From positions 1-9,669 of the forward strand of contig CBCTCU010000062.1 in assembly GCA_965145485.1 (NCBI GenBank): a DNA stretch of 9,669 bases, given 5' to 3'. This DNA comes from CABQCM01 sp965145485. Lineage in GTDB: Bacteria > Bacillota > Clostridia > Oscillospirales > Acutalibacteraceae. Positions 1 to 4,096 of the stretch are shown piece after piece (the stretch's first letter is position 1; each line of letters opens with the position of its first letter). The notes beneath the pieces were generated by a model. That model was given only the letters and a program-made list of their open reading frames with translations. It was not told the origin of the DNA and did not search any database. The translations under genes and the position numbers were made by a program.

Positions 1-49
1 GCCATTTTTGATGATTTTCAAGGATTCCCTTAATATCAGATTGCAGCAT
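1..49 (-). CDS. Start of a probable pentapeptide-repeat protein (partial)
   Basis: Only the first 16 codons are in the window, reading MLQSDIKGILENHQKW leftward off the edge. The ATG is preceded by a strong GGAGG ribosome binding site with a 7-base spacer, just after the TAA of the upstream small gene, so it is the distal gene of the leftward operon. The 'ILExHxxW' opening resembles the short helical cap that precedes pentapeptide repeats in many Firmicutes phage proteins. That is recalled from the family; no repeats are visible here. Pentapeptide proteins form right-handed beta-helices of varied or unknown role. It could be another small phage protein. Confidence 0.5.
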   Translation of the reverse strand, partial: MLQSDIKGILENHQKW

Positions 50-62
50 TGATTTCCCTCCT

Positions 63-266
63 TTATATATGACCCGTTTCCCGCTCAGCCGCCTGCGACC
101 ATCGCGCACAGCAGGCGGCGTACTCTGCGCGGGCTTGGCTTTCGTTCGGGTATATCGTCCGGTACTTCAAGCAACCGAAATAATACACCTCCACCTCAAA
201 GCCTCTTGCGCTATGTACCAGCTTGATTTGGCTGCTGCCGATGCGCCGGTTTTCCAGCGTATTGAT
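63..266 (-). CDS. Small phage-type protein, 67 aa, with non-standard start
   Basis: An open frame runs from just after the TGA of the upstream gene to a TAA that abuts the ribosome binding site of the next gene. The translation looks genuine: it begins INTLENRRIGSSQIKLVHSA and continues with the strand-like GFEVEVYYF, a KYRTIYPNESQARAEY stretch and an Ala/Cys-rich helix. No ATG, GTG or TTG lies at a sensible place. An AGGAG at 276-280 sits 9 bases upstream of an ATC codon at 264-266, which could be a rare start. Alternatively, a GTG overlapping the upstream stop (GTGA) enters the frame if one C is removed from the C5 run (G5 at 267-271 on the plus strand), giving an M-I-P-I-N-T start. The gene is therefore either ATC-initiated or frameshifted. 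It resembles short phage early-region proteins and its function is not recognised. Confidence 0.55.
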   Translation of the reverse strand: MNTLENRRIGSSQIKLVHSARGFEVEVYYFGCLKYRTIYPNESQARAEYAACCARWSQAAERETGHI

Positions 267-272
267 GGGGGA

Positions 273-449
273 TCACTCCTGATCTGTGCGCGCCTTTTCA
301 GCCAGCGCTTTTTTACGCGCCAACCGCCGCCTTTGGTTAATAGCTTCTTTGTGACGCATCCAATAACGCCGGTTGGCTTGTCTTTTCTGTTCTTGTCGCT
401 TGTCCTCGCTGCGCAATGCCTTCATCTCTTGTCTTGTAAAGAAAATCAT
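273..449 (-). CDS. Small basic phage-type protein, 58 aa
   Basis: A very basic, probably all-helical protein starting MIFFTRQEMKALRSEDKRQE, with a Arg/Lys-rich stretch around RHKEAINQRRRLARKKALAE. The start was chosen because GAGGTG lies 5 bases upstream of this ATG; the longer frame, starting 11 codons earlier, lacks such a site and overlaps the HTH gene's stop. It ends in TGA at 273-275, immediately before the next small frame. It is the second gene of the leftward operon. Basic proteins of this kind occur in Clostridia phage early regions without assigned function. Nucleic-acid binding is a guess from charge alone. Confidence 0.6.
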   Translation of the reverse strand: MIFFTRQEMKALRSEDKRQEQKRQANRRYWMRHKEAINQRRRLARKKALAEKARTDQE

Positions 450-478
450 GTATTCACCTCGGCAGCGGCCAAAGCCGG

Positions 479-721
479 TCAAGCTGTAGCGGTAATATCT
501 CCGCCTTTAAAGCGGATCAACGCCTCAACATTAATGTAAAAATACGAACGGCGGGAACCTTCTTTTTTTATCACATATCCAAAAGGACATGTTCCGCTCT
601 TGATCCAGGATCGGACGGTCTCTGGGCTGATGTTACCGAGATAATTGCTGACGTCTTCGGGGTTGATACTTTTGACCTTGTCCACCTTACGAAGATATTC
701 CTCATTAACCGTTTTTTGCAT
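479..721 (-). CDS. Helix-turn-helix DNA-binding protein, excisionase/MerR-like, 80 aa
   Basis: The protein starts MQKTVNEEYLRKVDKVKSIN. The central segment (ISPETVRSWIKSGTCPFGYV) reads as a winged helix-turn-helix in which a helix pair selects a DNA site. It is followed by a wing-like SRRSYFYINVEALIRF. This layout is typical of excisionase or helper proteins in Gram-positive phages and integrative elements. The second of two nearby ATGs was chosen because AAAGG lies 8 bases upstream of it and overlaps the first ATG closely. It heads the leftward operon. It could be a recombination directionality factor or an early regulator; no integrase is in view to decide. Confidence 0.65.
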   Translation of the reverse strand: MQKTVNEEYLRKVDKVKSINPEDVSNYLGNISPETVRSWIKSGTCPFGYVIKKEGSRRSYFYINVEALIRFKGGDITATA

Positions 722-823
722 AAGCATTTCCTTTCTTTACTTTGTGTTGTACGTGTGATATTATGTCGATAATAGGAGTAGTGCTGCCCGTGCGGTTATC
801 ATTGCCCTGGCCGCATTTATGTT

Positions 824-919
824 GACCCACCAACCTCAAAGACAATTGCCCTCGCAGACTACTTCGACGTATCTCTGGACTACCTCGTAGGCCACTCAGA
901 TGACCCGAAAAGACATTGA
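824..919 (+). pseudogene. C-terminal remnant of an XRE-family repressor
   Basis: Thirty-one codons before a TGA read DPPTSKTIALADYFDVSLDY followed by LVGHSDDPKRH. This is the stereotyped end of an XRE helix-turn-helix domain: the '(P)S.KTI..LADYF.VSLDYL.G' helix that closes the Cro/C1 fold. The DNA-recognition part and any start codon are missing, and the sequence upstream encodes the divergent HTH operon rather than a repressor. An intact ancestor would have been divergent to that operon, the normal immunity layout. It is most likely a deletion remnant left when the present repressor, further right, took over. Confidence 0.75.
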
Positions 920-954
920 TTAGGGTTGTCCCTGATCGCCTGTCGGAGCCGCGA

Positions 955-972
955 GGGCTGTGCGCACAGCCC
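955..972. repeat. 18-bp perfect palindrome
   Basis: GGGCTGTGCGCACAGCCC is a perfect inverted repeat with no central gap. In RNA it would form a short GC-rich hairpin. It lies just ahead of the first structured unit, at a position comparable to a GAAACC...GGTTTC hairpin (about 1308-1326) ahead of the second unit. It may be the first stem of the unit or a dimeric protein-binding site. Confidence 0.6.
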
Positions 973-986
973 AAGCAGCGCCGTTG

Positions 987-1018
987 GGGGGTGACCCCAC
1001 ATCCTACTTACTAGGAGG
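987..1018 (+). promoter_or_regulatory. Unit 1 leader: GTGA-loop hairpin and SD-masking hairpin
   Basis: Two hairpins precede the 20-codon ORF. The first has GGGG (987-990) and CCCC (995-998) closed by a GTGA loop, which is a GNRA tetraloop. The second pairs TCCTA (1002-1006) with TAGGA (1012-1016), covering most of the AGGAGG ribosome binding site (1013-1018). Unit 2 has the same two hairpins with different paired bases. The structure is therefore conserved where the sequence is not, which suggests translational control of the mini-ORF. Confidence 0.55.
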
Positions 1019-1027
1019 TGGTTTCTC

Positions 1028-1090
1028 ATGAAAAAGCTAACTAGCTTTCTTATGAGACGCTCCCGCTCCGCACCCGGTTCATCATACTAG
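1028..1090 (+). CDS. Mini-ORF A, 20-aa peptide (unit 1)
   Basis: The ORF encodes MKKLTSFLMRRSRSAPGSSY and ends in TAG. It has an optimal AGGAGG ribosome binding site 9 bases upstream. A paralogue lies 345 bases downstream with the same length, the same core (MKKLxSFLMRxSRSA, then SS and an aromatic last residue) and an equally strong ribosome binding site. The peptide is basic and Ser/Arg-rich, with no hydrophobic span long enough for the membrane. The start codon lies inside a near-perfect inverted repeat (1023-1056), so RNA structure rather than peptide sequence may explain some of the conservation. It is not recognised; a leader peptide, a signalling peptide and a chance frame in a structured RNA are all possible. 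Confidence 0.45.
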   Translation: MKKLTSFLMRRSRSAPGSSY

Positions 1091-1094
1091 GGAC

Positions 1095-1125
1095 GTCGTG
1101 GCGAGTGTTGCATCCACTACACGAC
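1095..1125 (+). other. Hairpin after mini-ORF A
   Basis: GTCGTG (1095-1100) pairs with CACGAC (1120-1125), and inside it AGTG (1104-1107) pairs with CACT (1115-1118), with a small internal loop. The corresponding place in unit 2 (1440-1466) keeps the GGCG motif and a weaker CATG/CATG stem. This supports a folded RNA continuing past the mini-ORF. Confidence 0.45.
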
Positions 1126-1177
1126 TGTTCGGCCTGACAAAAGGAAGCGTTGCGACTCCCTCCCTTTGGGACTCACC

Positions 1178-1213
1178 ATGTTCCAAAAGGGTGAGGCGGA
1201 ATGCGGGAAGTGA
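1178..1213 (+). pseudogene. Unit 1 counterpart of mini-ORF B, cut by in-frame TGA
   Basis: It reads MFQKGEAECGK and then TGA. The unit 2 counterpart reads MKAKGTVDCGK and then CGG, continuing for 19 more codons. If the TGA is ignored, the frames still resemble each other (CMRRAVF versus CVRRVGF). Unit 1 also lacks the GGAGG ribosome binding site that unit 2 has. This is either a decayed copy or evidence that the region is kept as RNA rather than protein. Other genes here use TGA as an ordinary stop, so recoding is unlikely. Confidence 0.4.
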
Positions 1214-1220
1214 TGCATGC

Positions 1221-1250
1221 GACGGGCGGTGTTCGCAACCACCGCTCGTC
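1221..1250 (+). other. Long GC-rich hairpin closing unit 1
   Basis: GACGGGCGGTG (1221-1231) pairs with CACCGCTCGTC (1240-1250) over 11 pairs with one G-U, leaving an 8-base loop. It is followed by CAAAG. Unit 2 has a 12-pair hairpin at the same relative place, also followed by CAAAG, with different stem bases. There is no T-run after it, so it is not an intrinsic terminator. Confidence 0.6.
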
Positions 1251-1326
1251 AAAGCAGGGTAGCTCTCGCAGCCCCGACAGACGATCAGAGCGTCCGGCTT
1301 CTTCCCGAAACCGTGAAAATGGTTTC

Positions 1327-1364
1327 GCGGGAGTGATCCCGCATCCTTTGCTTTTTGAAGGAGG
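1327..1364 (+). promoter_or_regulatory. Unit 2 leader: GTGA-loop hairpin and SD-masking hairpin
   Basis: GCGGGA (1327-1332) and TCCCGC (1337-1342) form a perfect stem on a GTGA tetraloop. Next, TCCTT (1344-1348) pairs with AAGGA (1358-1362) of the AAGGAGG ribosome binding site. Compared with unit 1, the last pair of the masking stem has changed from A-T to T-A on both sides, a compensatory change. The tetraloop stem is also rebuilt with other bases. Confidence 0.55.
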
Positions 1365-1372
1365 TGGTTCTT

Positions 1373-1435
1373 ATGAAGAAGCTTAACAGCTTTCTCATGA
1401 GAGACTCCCGCTCCGCAGGCAGATCATCATTCTGA
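1373..1435 (+). CDS. Mini-ORF A, 20-aa peptide (unit 2)
   Basis: The ORF encodes MKKLNSFLMRDSRSAGRSSF and ends in TGA, with AAGGAGG 8 bases upstream. It is a paralogue of the unit 1 peptide and has the same 21 codons including the stop. Differences include synonymous changes (AAA/AAG, CTA/CTT, CTT/CTC) and conservative or surface changes (T/N, R/D, Y/F), which hints at selection on the peptide as well as on the RNA. The start codon again lies inside an inverted repeat (about 1369-1403). Function unknown. Confidence 0.45.
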   Translation: MKKLNSFLMRDSRSAGRSSF

Positions 1436-1520
1436 AATCCATGGCGTGTGGCGCGCCCATTACATGAGTTATCGGCTGAAAAAATGGTCGCTCAACTACC
1501 ATCCTGGAGGTTTTCTCACC

Positions 1521-1613
1521 ATGAAAGCCAAAGGGACGGTCGACTGCGGGAAGCGGTGTGTGCGGCGGGTGGGTTTTATAAAGTTGAGCAACTCGCCCGC
1601 CAAAGACGGATAA
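1521..1613 (+). CDS. Mini-ORF B, 30-aa basic peptide (unit 2)
   Basis: It starts MKAKGTVDCGKRCVRRVGFI and ends in TAA. It has two Cys residues, is strongly basic, and has GGAGG 10 bases upstream. It lies 85 bases after mini-ORF A of the same unit. Its 3' half coincides with the long hairpin at 1564-1601. The unit 1 counterpart is interrupted by a TGA. The good ribosome binding site favours translation, while the interrupted sister copy argues that the RNA may be what matters. Confidence 0.35.
   Translation: MKAKGTVDCGKRCVRRVGFIKLSNSPAKDG
1564..1601 (+). other. Long GC-rich hairpin closing unit 2
   Basis: GGCGGGTGGGTT (1564-1575) pairs with AACTCGCCCGCC (1590-1601) over 12 pairs including two G-U pairs, with a 14-base loop, followed by CAAAG. 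It corresponds in place, but not in stem sequence, to the hairpin at 1221-1250. Both are preceded by a conserved TGCGGGAAG about 15 bases before the stem. Confidence 0.6.
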
Positions 1614-1646
1614 CGCATTTTCACGGCTGCGGAAAGAGGCCGGAAA

Positions 1647-1844
1647 TCACATTTTTAAACACACACGAGTAAGAACTTCACATTCATCTACGAGTATCTC
1701 GTTGAACTGCTTGGAAAGGCGAAGTAAATACTTTGTCAGGCGTTTTATGTCTTTAACATTGCCTACCGCAGATATCCGTTTATGGGCGGCCATCAAGTTA
1801 TCAAGCGTTTCATCACGAATGAGTTGGCTTTTCGATATGGTCAT
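1647..1844 (-). CDS. Hypothetical small helical protein, 65 aa
   Basis: It starts MTISKSQLIRDETLDNLMAA and continues as an apparently all-helical, charged protein (KDIKRLTKYLLRLSKQFNEI) ending VLTRVCLKM. The ATG follows a GGGG-type ribosome binding site about 8 bases upstream. It is divergent from the membrane-protein gene at 1924, and its start region overlaps that gene's -35 box, so the two could interfere. No family is recognised. The composition and helical pattern look genuine, and no better frame covers the region. Confidence 0.55.
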   Translation of the reverse strand: MTISKSQLIRDETLDNLMAAHKRISAVGNVKDIKRLTKYLLRLSKQFNEILVDECEVLTRVCLKM

Positions 1845-1846
1845 GC

Positions 1847-1875
1847 TTTACACCCCATTTCCCTTGTGATATAGT
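1847..1875 (+). promoter_or_regulatory. Promoter of the membrane-anchored protein gene
   Basis: TTTACA (1847-1852), a 17-base spacer and TATAGT (1870-1875) form a good vegetative promoter. Transcription would begin near 1882. That places the upstream GTG at 1876 outside the message and supports the TTG start at 1924. Confidence 0.6.
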
Positions 1876-1878
1876 GTG

Positions 1879-1901
1879 GTTGTTCGTCGTTGTGGGTTTA
1901 T
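1879..1901 (+). repeat. Shared promoter-proximal element, copy 1
   Basis: GTCGTTGTGGGTTTAT (1886-1901) is identical to 2373-2388. In both copies it is preceded by GTTGT and two variable bases. It begins 3 bases after this promoter's -10 box, so it covers the transcription start. It is either a shared operator or a shared 5' leader element. Confidence 0.7.
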
Positions 1902-1923
1902 AAACTTTTTGGAGTTGATCCGC

Positions 1924-2307
1924 TTGAAATCGCAGATTGAGTTGATTTTCGTAGAACCTCGTTCTAGCAACGAGTACGCCTTGCTGGAACGACTGAAAAA
2001 CGATATCGTTTACTCAACTCTGGATCACGATGAAAAAAAGCTAGTGGTCACTCTTTGTAATGACAAATTTTGTGATGTGCGCAGAGAGAAAAACGAATGG
2101 GTGTACCACATCAGCGAAAGAGGCATTGCGCTTTTAGAGGCGCGTCAGGAAAAACTTCAAGAGCATGCCGCAGCAGAACGTCAAAAACGCTTTGAAAATA
2201 AGCTTGGCATAGCATCGGTGGCGATATCGGCGCTCACGTTCTTGCTCGGTTTGCTCACAGAGCATTTTTTCGGAATCATTCAGGCCATTCTTCGTTTGTT
2301 TGAATAG
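1924..2307 (+). CDS. Small protein with C-terminal membrane anchor, 127 aa
   Basis: The TTG start has GGAG 9 bases upstream and lies downstream of the predicted transcription start. The soluble N-terminal part begins with Lys-Ser-Gln-Ile-Glu after the initiator. It contains EYALLERLKNDIVYSTLDHD and then EWVYHISERGIALLEARQEK, which resembles the strand-helix end of a winged-helix domain ('Y.I(T/S)E.GI.LLE'). A charged helix (QEHAAAERQKRFENK) leads into a C-terminal hydrophobic span (LGIASVAISALTFLLGLL). The likely form is a cytoplasmic domain tethered to the membrane. It shares a promoter-proximal element with the repressor operon next door, so an immunity or exclusion role is plausible but only inferred. 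No family is recognised with confidence. Confidence 0.6.
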   Translation: MKSQIELIFVEPRSSNEYALLERLKNDIVYSTLDHDEKKLVVTLCNDKFCDVRREKNEWVYHISERGIALLEARQEKLQEHAAAERQKRFENKLGIASVAISALTFLLGLLTEHFFGIIQAILRLFE

Positions 2308-2329
2308 GCATCTCACTCTCTACCCTCCC

Positions 2330-2358
2330 TTGACTTAGCCGTTTGTTGTCCCTATAAT
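2330..2358 (+). promoter_or_regulatory. Promoter of the repressor gene
   Basis: TTGACT (2330-2335), a 17-base spacer and TATAAT (2353-2358) are near consensus. Transcription would start near 2365, giving a leader of about 140 bases that contains the shared element and three operator-like palindromes. Further TATAAT boxes at 2389-2394 and 2419-2424 may mark secondary promoters. Confidence 0.75.
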
Positions 2359-2365
2359 GTTGCTC

Positions 2366-2388
2366 GTTGTAGGTCGTTGTGGGTTTAT
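2366..2388 (+). repeat. Shared promoter-proximal element, copy 2
   Basis: This is the second copy of GTTGT-NN-GTCGTTGTGGGTTTAT. It begins 7 bases after the -10 box of the repressor promoter and so again sits at the transcription start. Its presence at two neighbouring promoters suggests common control. Confidence 0.7.
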
Positions 2389-2394
2389 TATAAT

Positions 2395-2479
2395 TGCTCA
2401 TTTGAGCATTGTCAATGATATAATTGCTTTTTTGAGCAGTTTTGGAGCAGTGCATAAATTTTCCGTGCTATTTTGAGCA
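2395..2479. promoter_or_regulatory. Three repressor operators
   Basis: Three 14-bp sites share TGCTnn-TT-TGAGCA: TGCTCATTTGAGCA (2395-2408, perfect 6-bp arms), TGCTTTTTTGAGCA (2425-2438) and TGCTATTTTGAGCA (2466-2479). Their starts are 30 and 41 bases apart, near whole helical turns, so bound dimers would face the same side. They lie between promoter and start codon of the XRE gene, the usual place for autoregulatory operators. Confidence 0.65.
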
Positions 2480-2504
2480 ATATTACGAAATGAGGATTAA
2501 CATC

Positions 2505-2882
2505 ATGTTCGTTGAACGAATCGAAATTTTACTAAAAAGCAAAAATATCAGTAAGAAAAAATTCCTTAGTGATTTAGGGCTTGCGGTACGGAGCTTTTCG
2601 AATTGGCGAGACAGAGGAACCATACCAAGCGGAAAAACCCTGCAAAGGATAGCCGATTATTTTGAAGTTCCAGTGGATTATCTATTGGGCAATACAGACG
2701 AAAAAAATCCCCCGGCAAAGAGCCAGGGGGATACGGTAGCGTTACACATTACCGATTTTCATGGGCAGGAACCGGAGGTAATAGAAATTTCAAGGGAAAA
2801 ATATGAGAAGATTCAAAAAATACTTAAAATCATGGAAGATGAACAGGACAAGGAGAGTGACAACGATTCGAGAATCTTCTAA
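2505..2882 (+). CDS. XRE-family helix-turn-helix repressor, 125 aa
   Basis: The HTH domain spans about residues 3-62. It begins MFVERIEILLKSKNISKKKF, then has the recognition region VRSFSNWRDRGTIPSGKTLQ and ends RIADYFEVPVDYLLGNTDE, a canonical Cro/C1 end. The C-terminal half (about 63-125) is charged, with a helical REKYEKIQKILKIMEDEQDK tail that could mediate dimerisation or protease recognition. The ATG was chosen for GAGG 9 bases upstream; longer frames would read through operator-like sites. The ImmA-type protease gene follows, so this is probably an ImmR-like element repressor that blocks excision/lytic genes until cleaved. Three palindromic operators precede it, indicating autoregulation. 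Confidence 0.85.
   Translation: MFVERIEILLKSKNISKKKFLSDLGLAVRSFSNWRDRGTIPSGKTLQRIADYFEVPVDYLLGNTDEKNPPAKSQGDTVALHITDFHGQEPEVIEISREKYEKIQKILKIMEDEQDKESDNDSRIF
2707..2732 (-). terminator. Antisense-facing terminator inside the repressor gene
   Basis: ATCCCCC (2707-2713) pairs with GGGGGAT (2726-2732), with an inner GGC/GCC stem and a 5-base loop. An A-run at 2701-2707 reads as T7 after the stem on the minus strand. This is a classic intrinsic terminator pointing left, embedded in the coding sequence just after the HTH domain. It would stop antisense transcription coming from the right. Confidence 0.55.
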
Positions 2883-2898
2883 TGGGAAATTTTACCTA

Positions 2899-2927
2899 TT
2901 GATATGACCCGGAAATCTTGTTATCAT
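2899..2927 (+). promoter_or_regulatory. Promoter of the ImmA-like protease gene
   Basis: TTGATA (2899-2904), a 17-base spacer and TATCAT (2922-2927) lie in the 77-base gap after the repressor. The protease can thus be expressed independently of repressor transcription. Confidence 0.6.
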
Positions 2928-2959
2928 TATACAAAAACCGTTTGAAAGGGGCTTGTATA

Positions 2960-4006
2960 ATGAGGGATAATGTAATAAGATTGTGCTGTGATTTTCTTTT
3001 ATCGACAAATATAGACACATTGCCAATTCGGTTGTGTGATTTGGTTGGTATTTGTCGAAAGCTGGATTATTCTGTTGTTTCCTACTCCAAGGGGAAATTG
3101 CTGTATTCTGACCATCCCGGCATTATGACCCACTTTCAACAGGCAAAAGGCTTTGCTCTTTGCTCATCAGAACACAACAAGCACGTCATTTTCTATGACG
3201 ACCGTTTATCTACCGGGGAACGCCTGTTTGTTCTGGCCCACGAGATCGGCCATATTGTACTTAAACACAACCATGTCTTTATGGATTGCACCGACTCAGC
3301 CGAGCAAGAACAAGAAGCAGAGGCCGATGCTTTCGCTTACCAACTCCTAGCGCCGTTGTGCATACTGCGCCGGTGCGATATCAAAACGGTGCGAAAAATA
3401 GCTTCTGAAACCCTACTTGATGAAGAACGGGCTGCGCATGTATCCAAGTTGCTATCCGACGAAACCCCTCAGTTCCGGGAAGATGAGCTATTTGTTCAGT
3501 TTCATCGCTACATACGCAAGCACACAAAAACAGAGAATACACGCGCCACAGGTTTGAGCCGTGATTCTCTGTTTTTTCTTACGGTACTATGCTTTCTTTT
3601 GGCAGGGGCTCTTTTCGTGAGATTTGCAGGGGTACAACCCGATGATATCAAGGCTCCGGCATTCAGTATGGTGACGTCGATTGATCCTGCAACAACACAA
3701 CAACAGGAACCGGCGGTAGAATCCACAGCGGATGAGCCCGCTTCAGAGACCGCTACCACTATGGAGAGCAGTAACGAACATACCATGTCAACGGTTTCCC
3801 CTGCTTCCTCGCTCGTGCCAATCCAGAATCTCATGCCAGAATCTCGCTCCACACCAGACAACGAAACGGTTTATGTGACCAAAGACGGGGATAAATTTCA
3901 CAAAGCCGGATGCCAATACATTCGCGACAAGGAATGGCTATTAGAGCTTACTCCCCAACAAGCGATCGACGCCGGTTATACCCCGTGTAAGGTATGTTAT
4001 GAATGA
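2960..4006 (+). CDS. ImmA/IrrE-like metallopeptidase with membrane segment and Cys/His domain, 348 aa
   Basis: Residues about 5-135 match the ImmA/IrrE (DUF955) zinc-peptidase fold: LFVLAHEIGHIVLKH carries HEIGH at 94-98, and EQEQEAEADAFAYQLLAP holds the third metal-ligand Glu. Such enzymes cleave or inactivate the adjacent XRE repressor and so induce the element. Unusually, a hydrophobic span at about 203-222 (SLFFLTVLCFLLAGALFV) is followed by a Ser/Thr/Pro-rich linker (230-300). A C-terminal domain then has H314, C318 and CKVC (343-346), like small Ada-type metal-binding modules. With the protease inside, the C-terminus should be outside. The ATG has AAAGGGG 8 bases upstream. ImmA proteins are usually much shorter and soluble. 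Protease assignment is confident; sensing by the outer domain is inferred. Confidence 0.85.
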   Translation: MRDNVIRLCCDFLLSTNIDTLPIRLCDLVGICRKLDYSVVSYSKGKLLYSDHPGIMTHFQQAKGFALCSSEHNKHVIFYDDRLSTGERLFVLAHEIGHIVLKHNHVFMDCTDSAEQEQEAEADAFAYQLLAPLCILRRCDIKTVRKIASETLLDEERAAHVSKLLSDETPQFREDELFVQFHRYIRKHTKTENTRATGLSRDSLFFLTVLCFLLAGALFVRFAGVQPDDIKAPAFSMVTSIDPATTQQQEPAVESTADEPASETATTMESSNEHTMSTVSPASSLVPIQNLMPESRSTPDNETVYVTKDGDKFHKAGCQYIRDKEWLLELTPQQAIDAGYTPCKVCYE

Positions 4007-4033
4007 ATGAATCAGTCACCCGGCGATAAACCG

Positions 4034-4062
4034 TTGAAATATAAGAAAAAATCGCATACAAT
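4034..4062 (+). promoter_or_regulatory. Promoter of the Panacea-domain gene
   Basis: TTGAAA (4034-4039), a 17-base spacer and TACAAT (4057-4062) lie between the protease stop and the ribosome binding site. It makes the next gene an independent unit. Confidence 0.65.
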
Positions 4063-4096
4063 AATAATGGAGCCTATAATGATTGGAGAGTTTGTT

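Noticed and set aside
69..539. 156-codon plus-strand frame
   Set aside because: It is antisense to three well-spaced minus-strand genes with good ribosome binding sites, has no such site itself, and its translation looks non-biological.
705..974. 89-codon minus-strand frame
   Set aside because: It overlaps the XRE remnant and the HTH gene start; its Arg/Gly/Ser-rich translation is typical of a shadow frame.
1211..1213. Selenocysteine or recoded TGA in unit 1
   Set aside because: The sister codon is Arg, several genes in the window end in TGA, and the copy lacks a ribosome binding site; decay is simpler.
1201..1672. Two plus-strand frames of 61 and 74 codons (1201-1386, 1448-1672)
   Set aside because: They run out of frame through the mini-ORFs and hairpins of the twin units and have no ribosome binding sites.
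3508..3861. 117-codon minus-strand frame
   Set aside because: It is the mirror of the Ser/Thr-rich linker of the metallopeptidase, where low-complexity coding leaves the opposite strand open.
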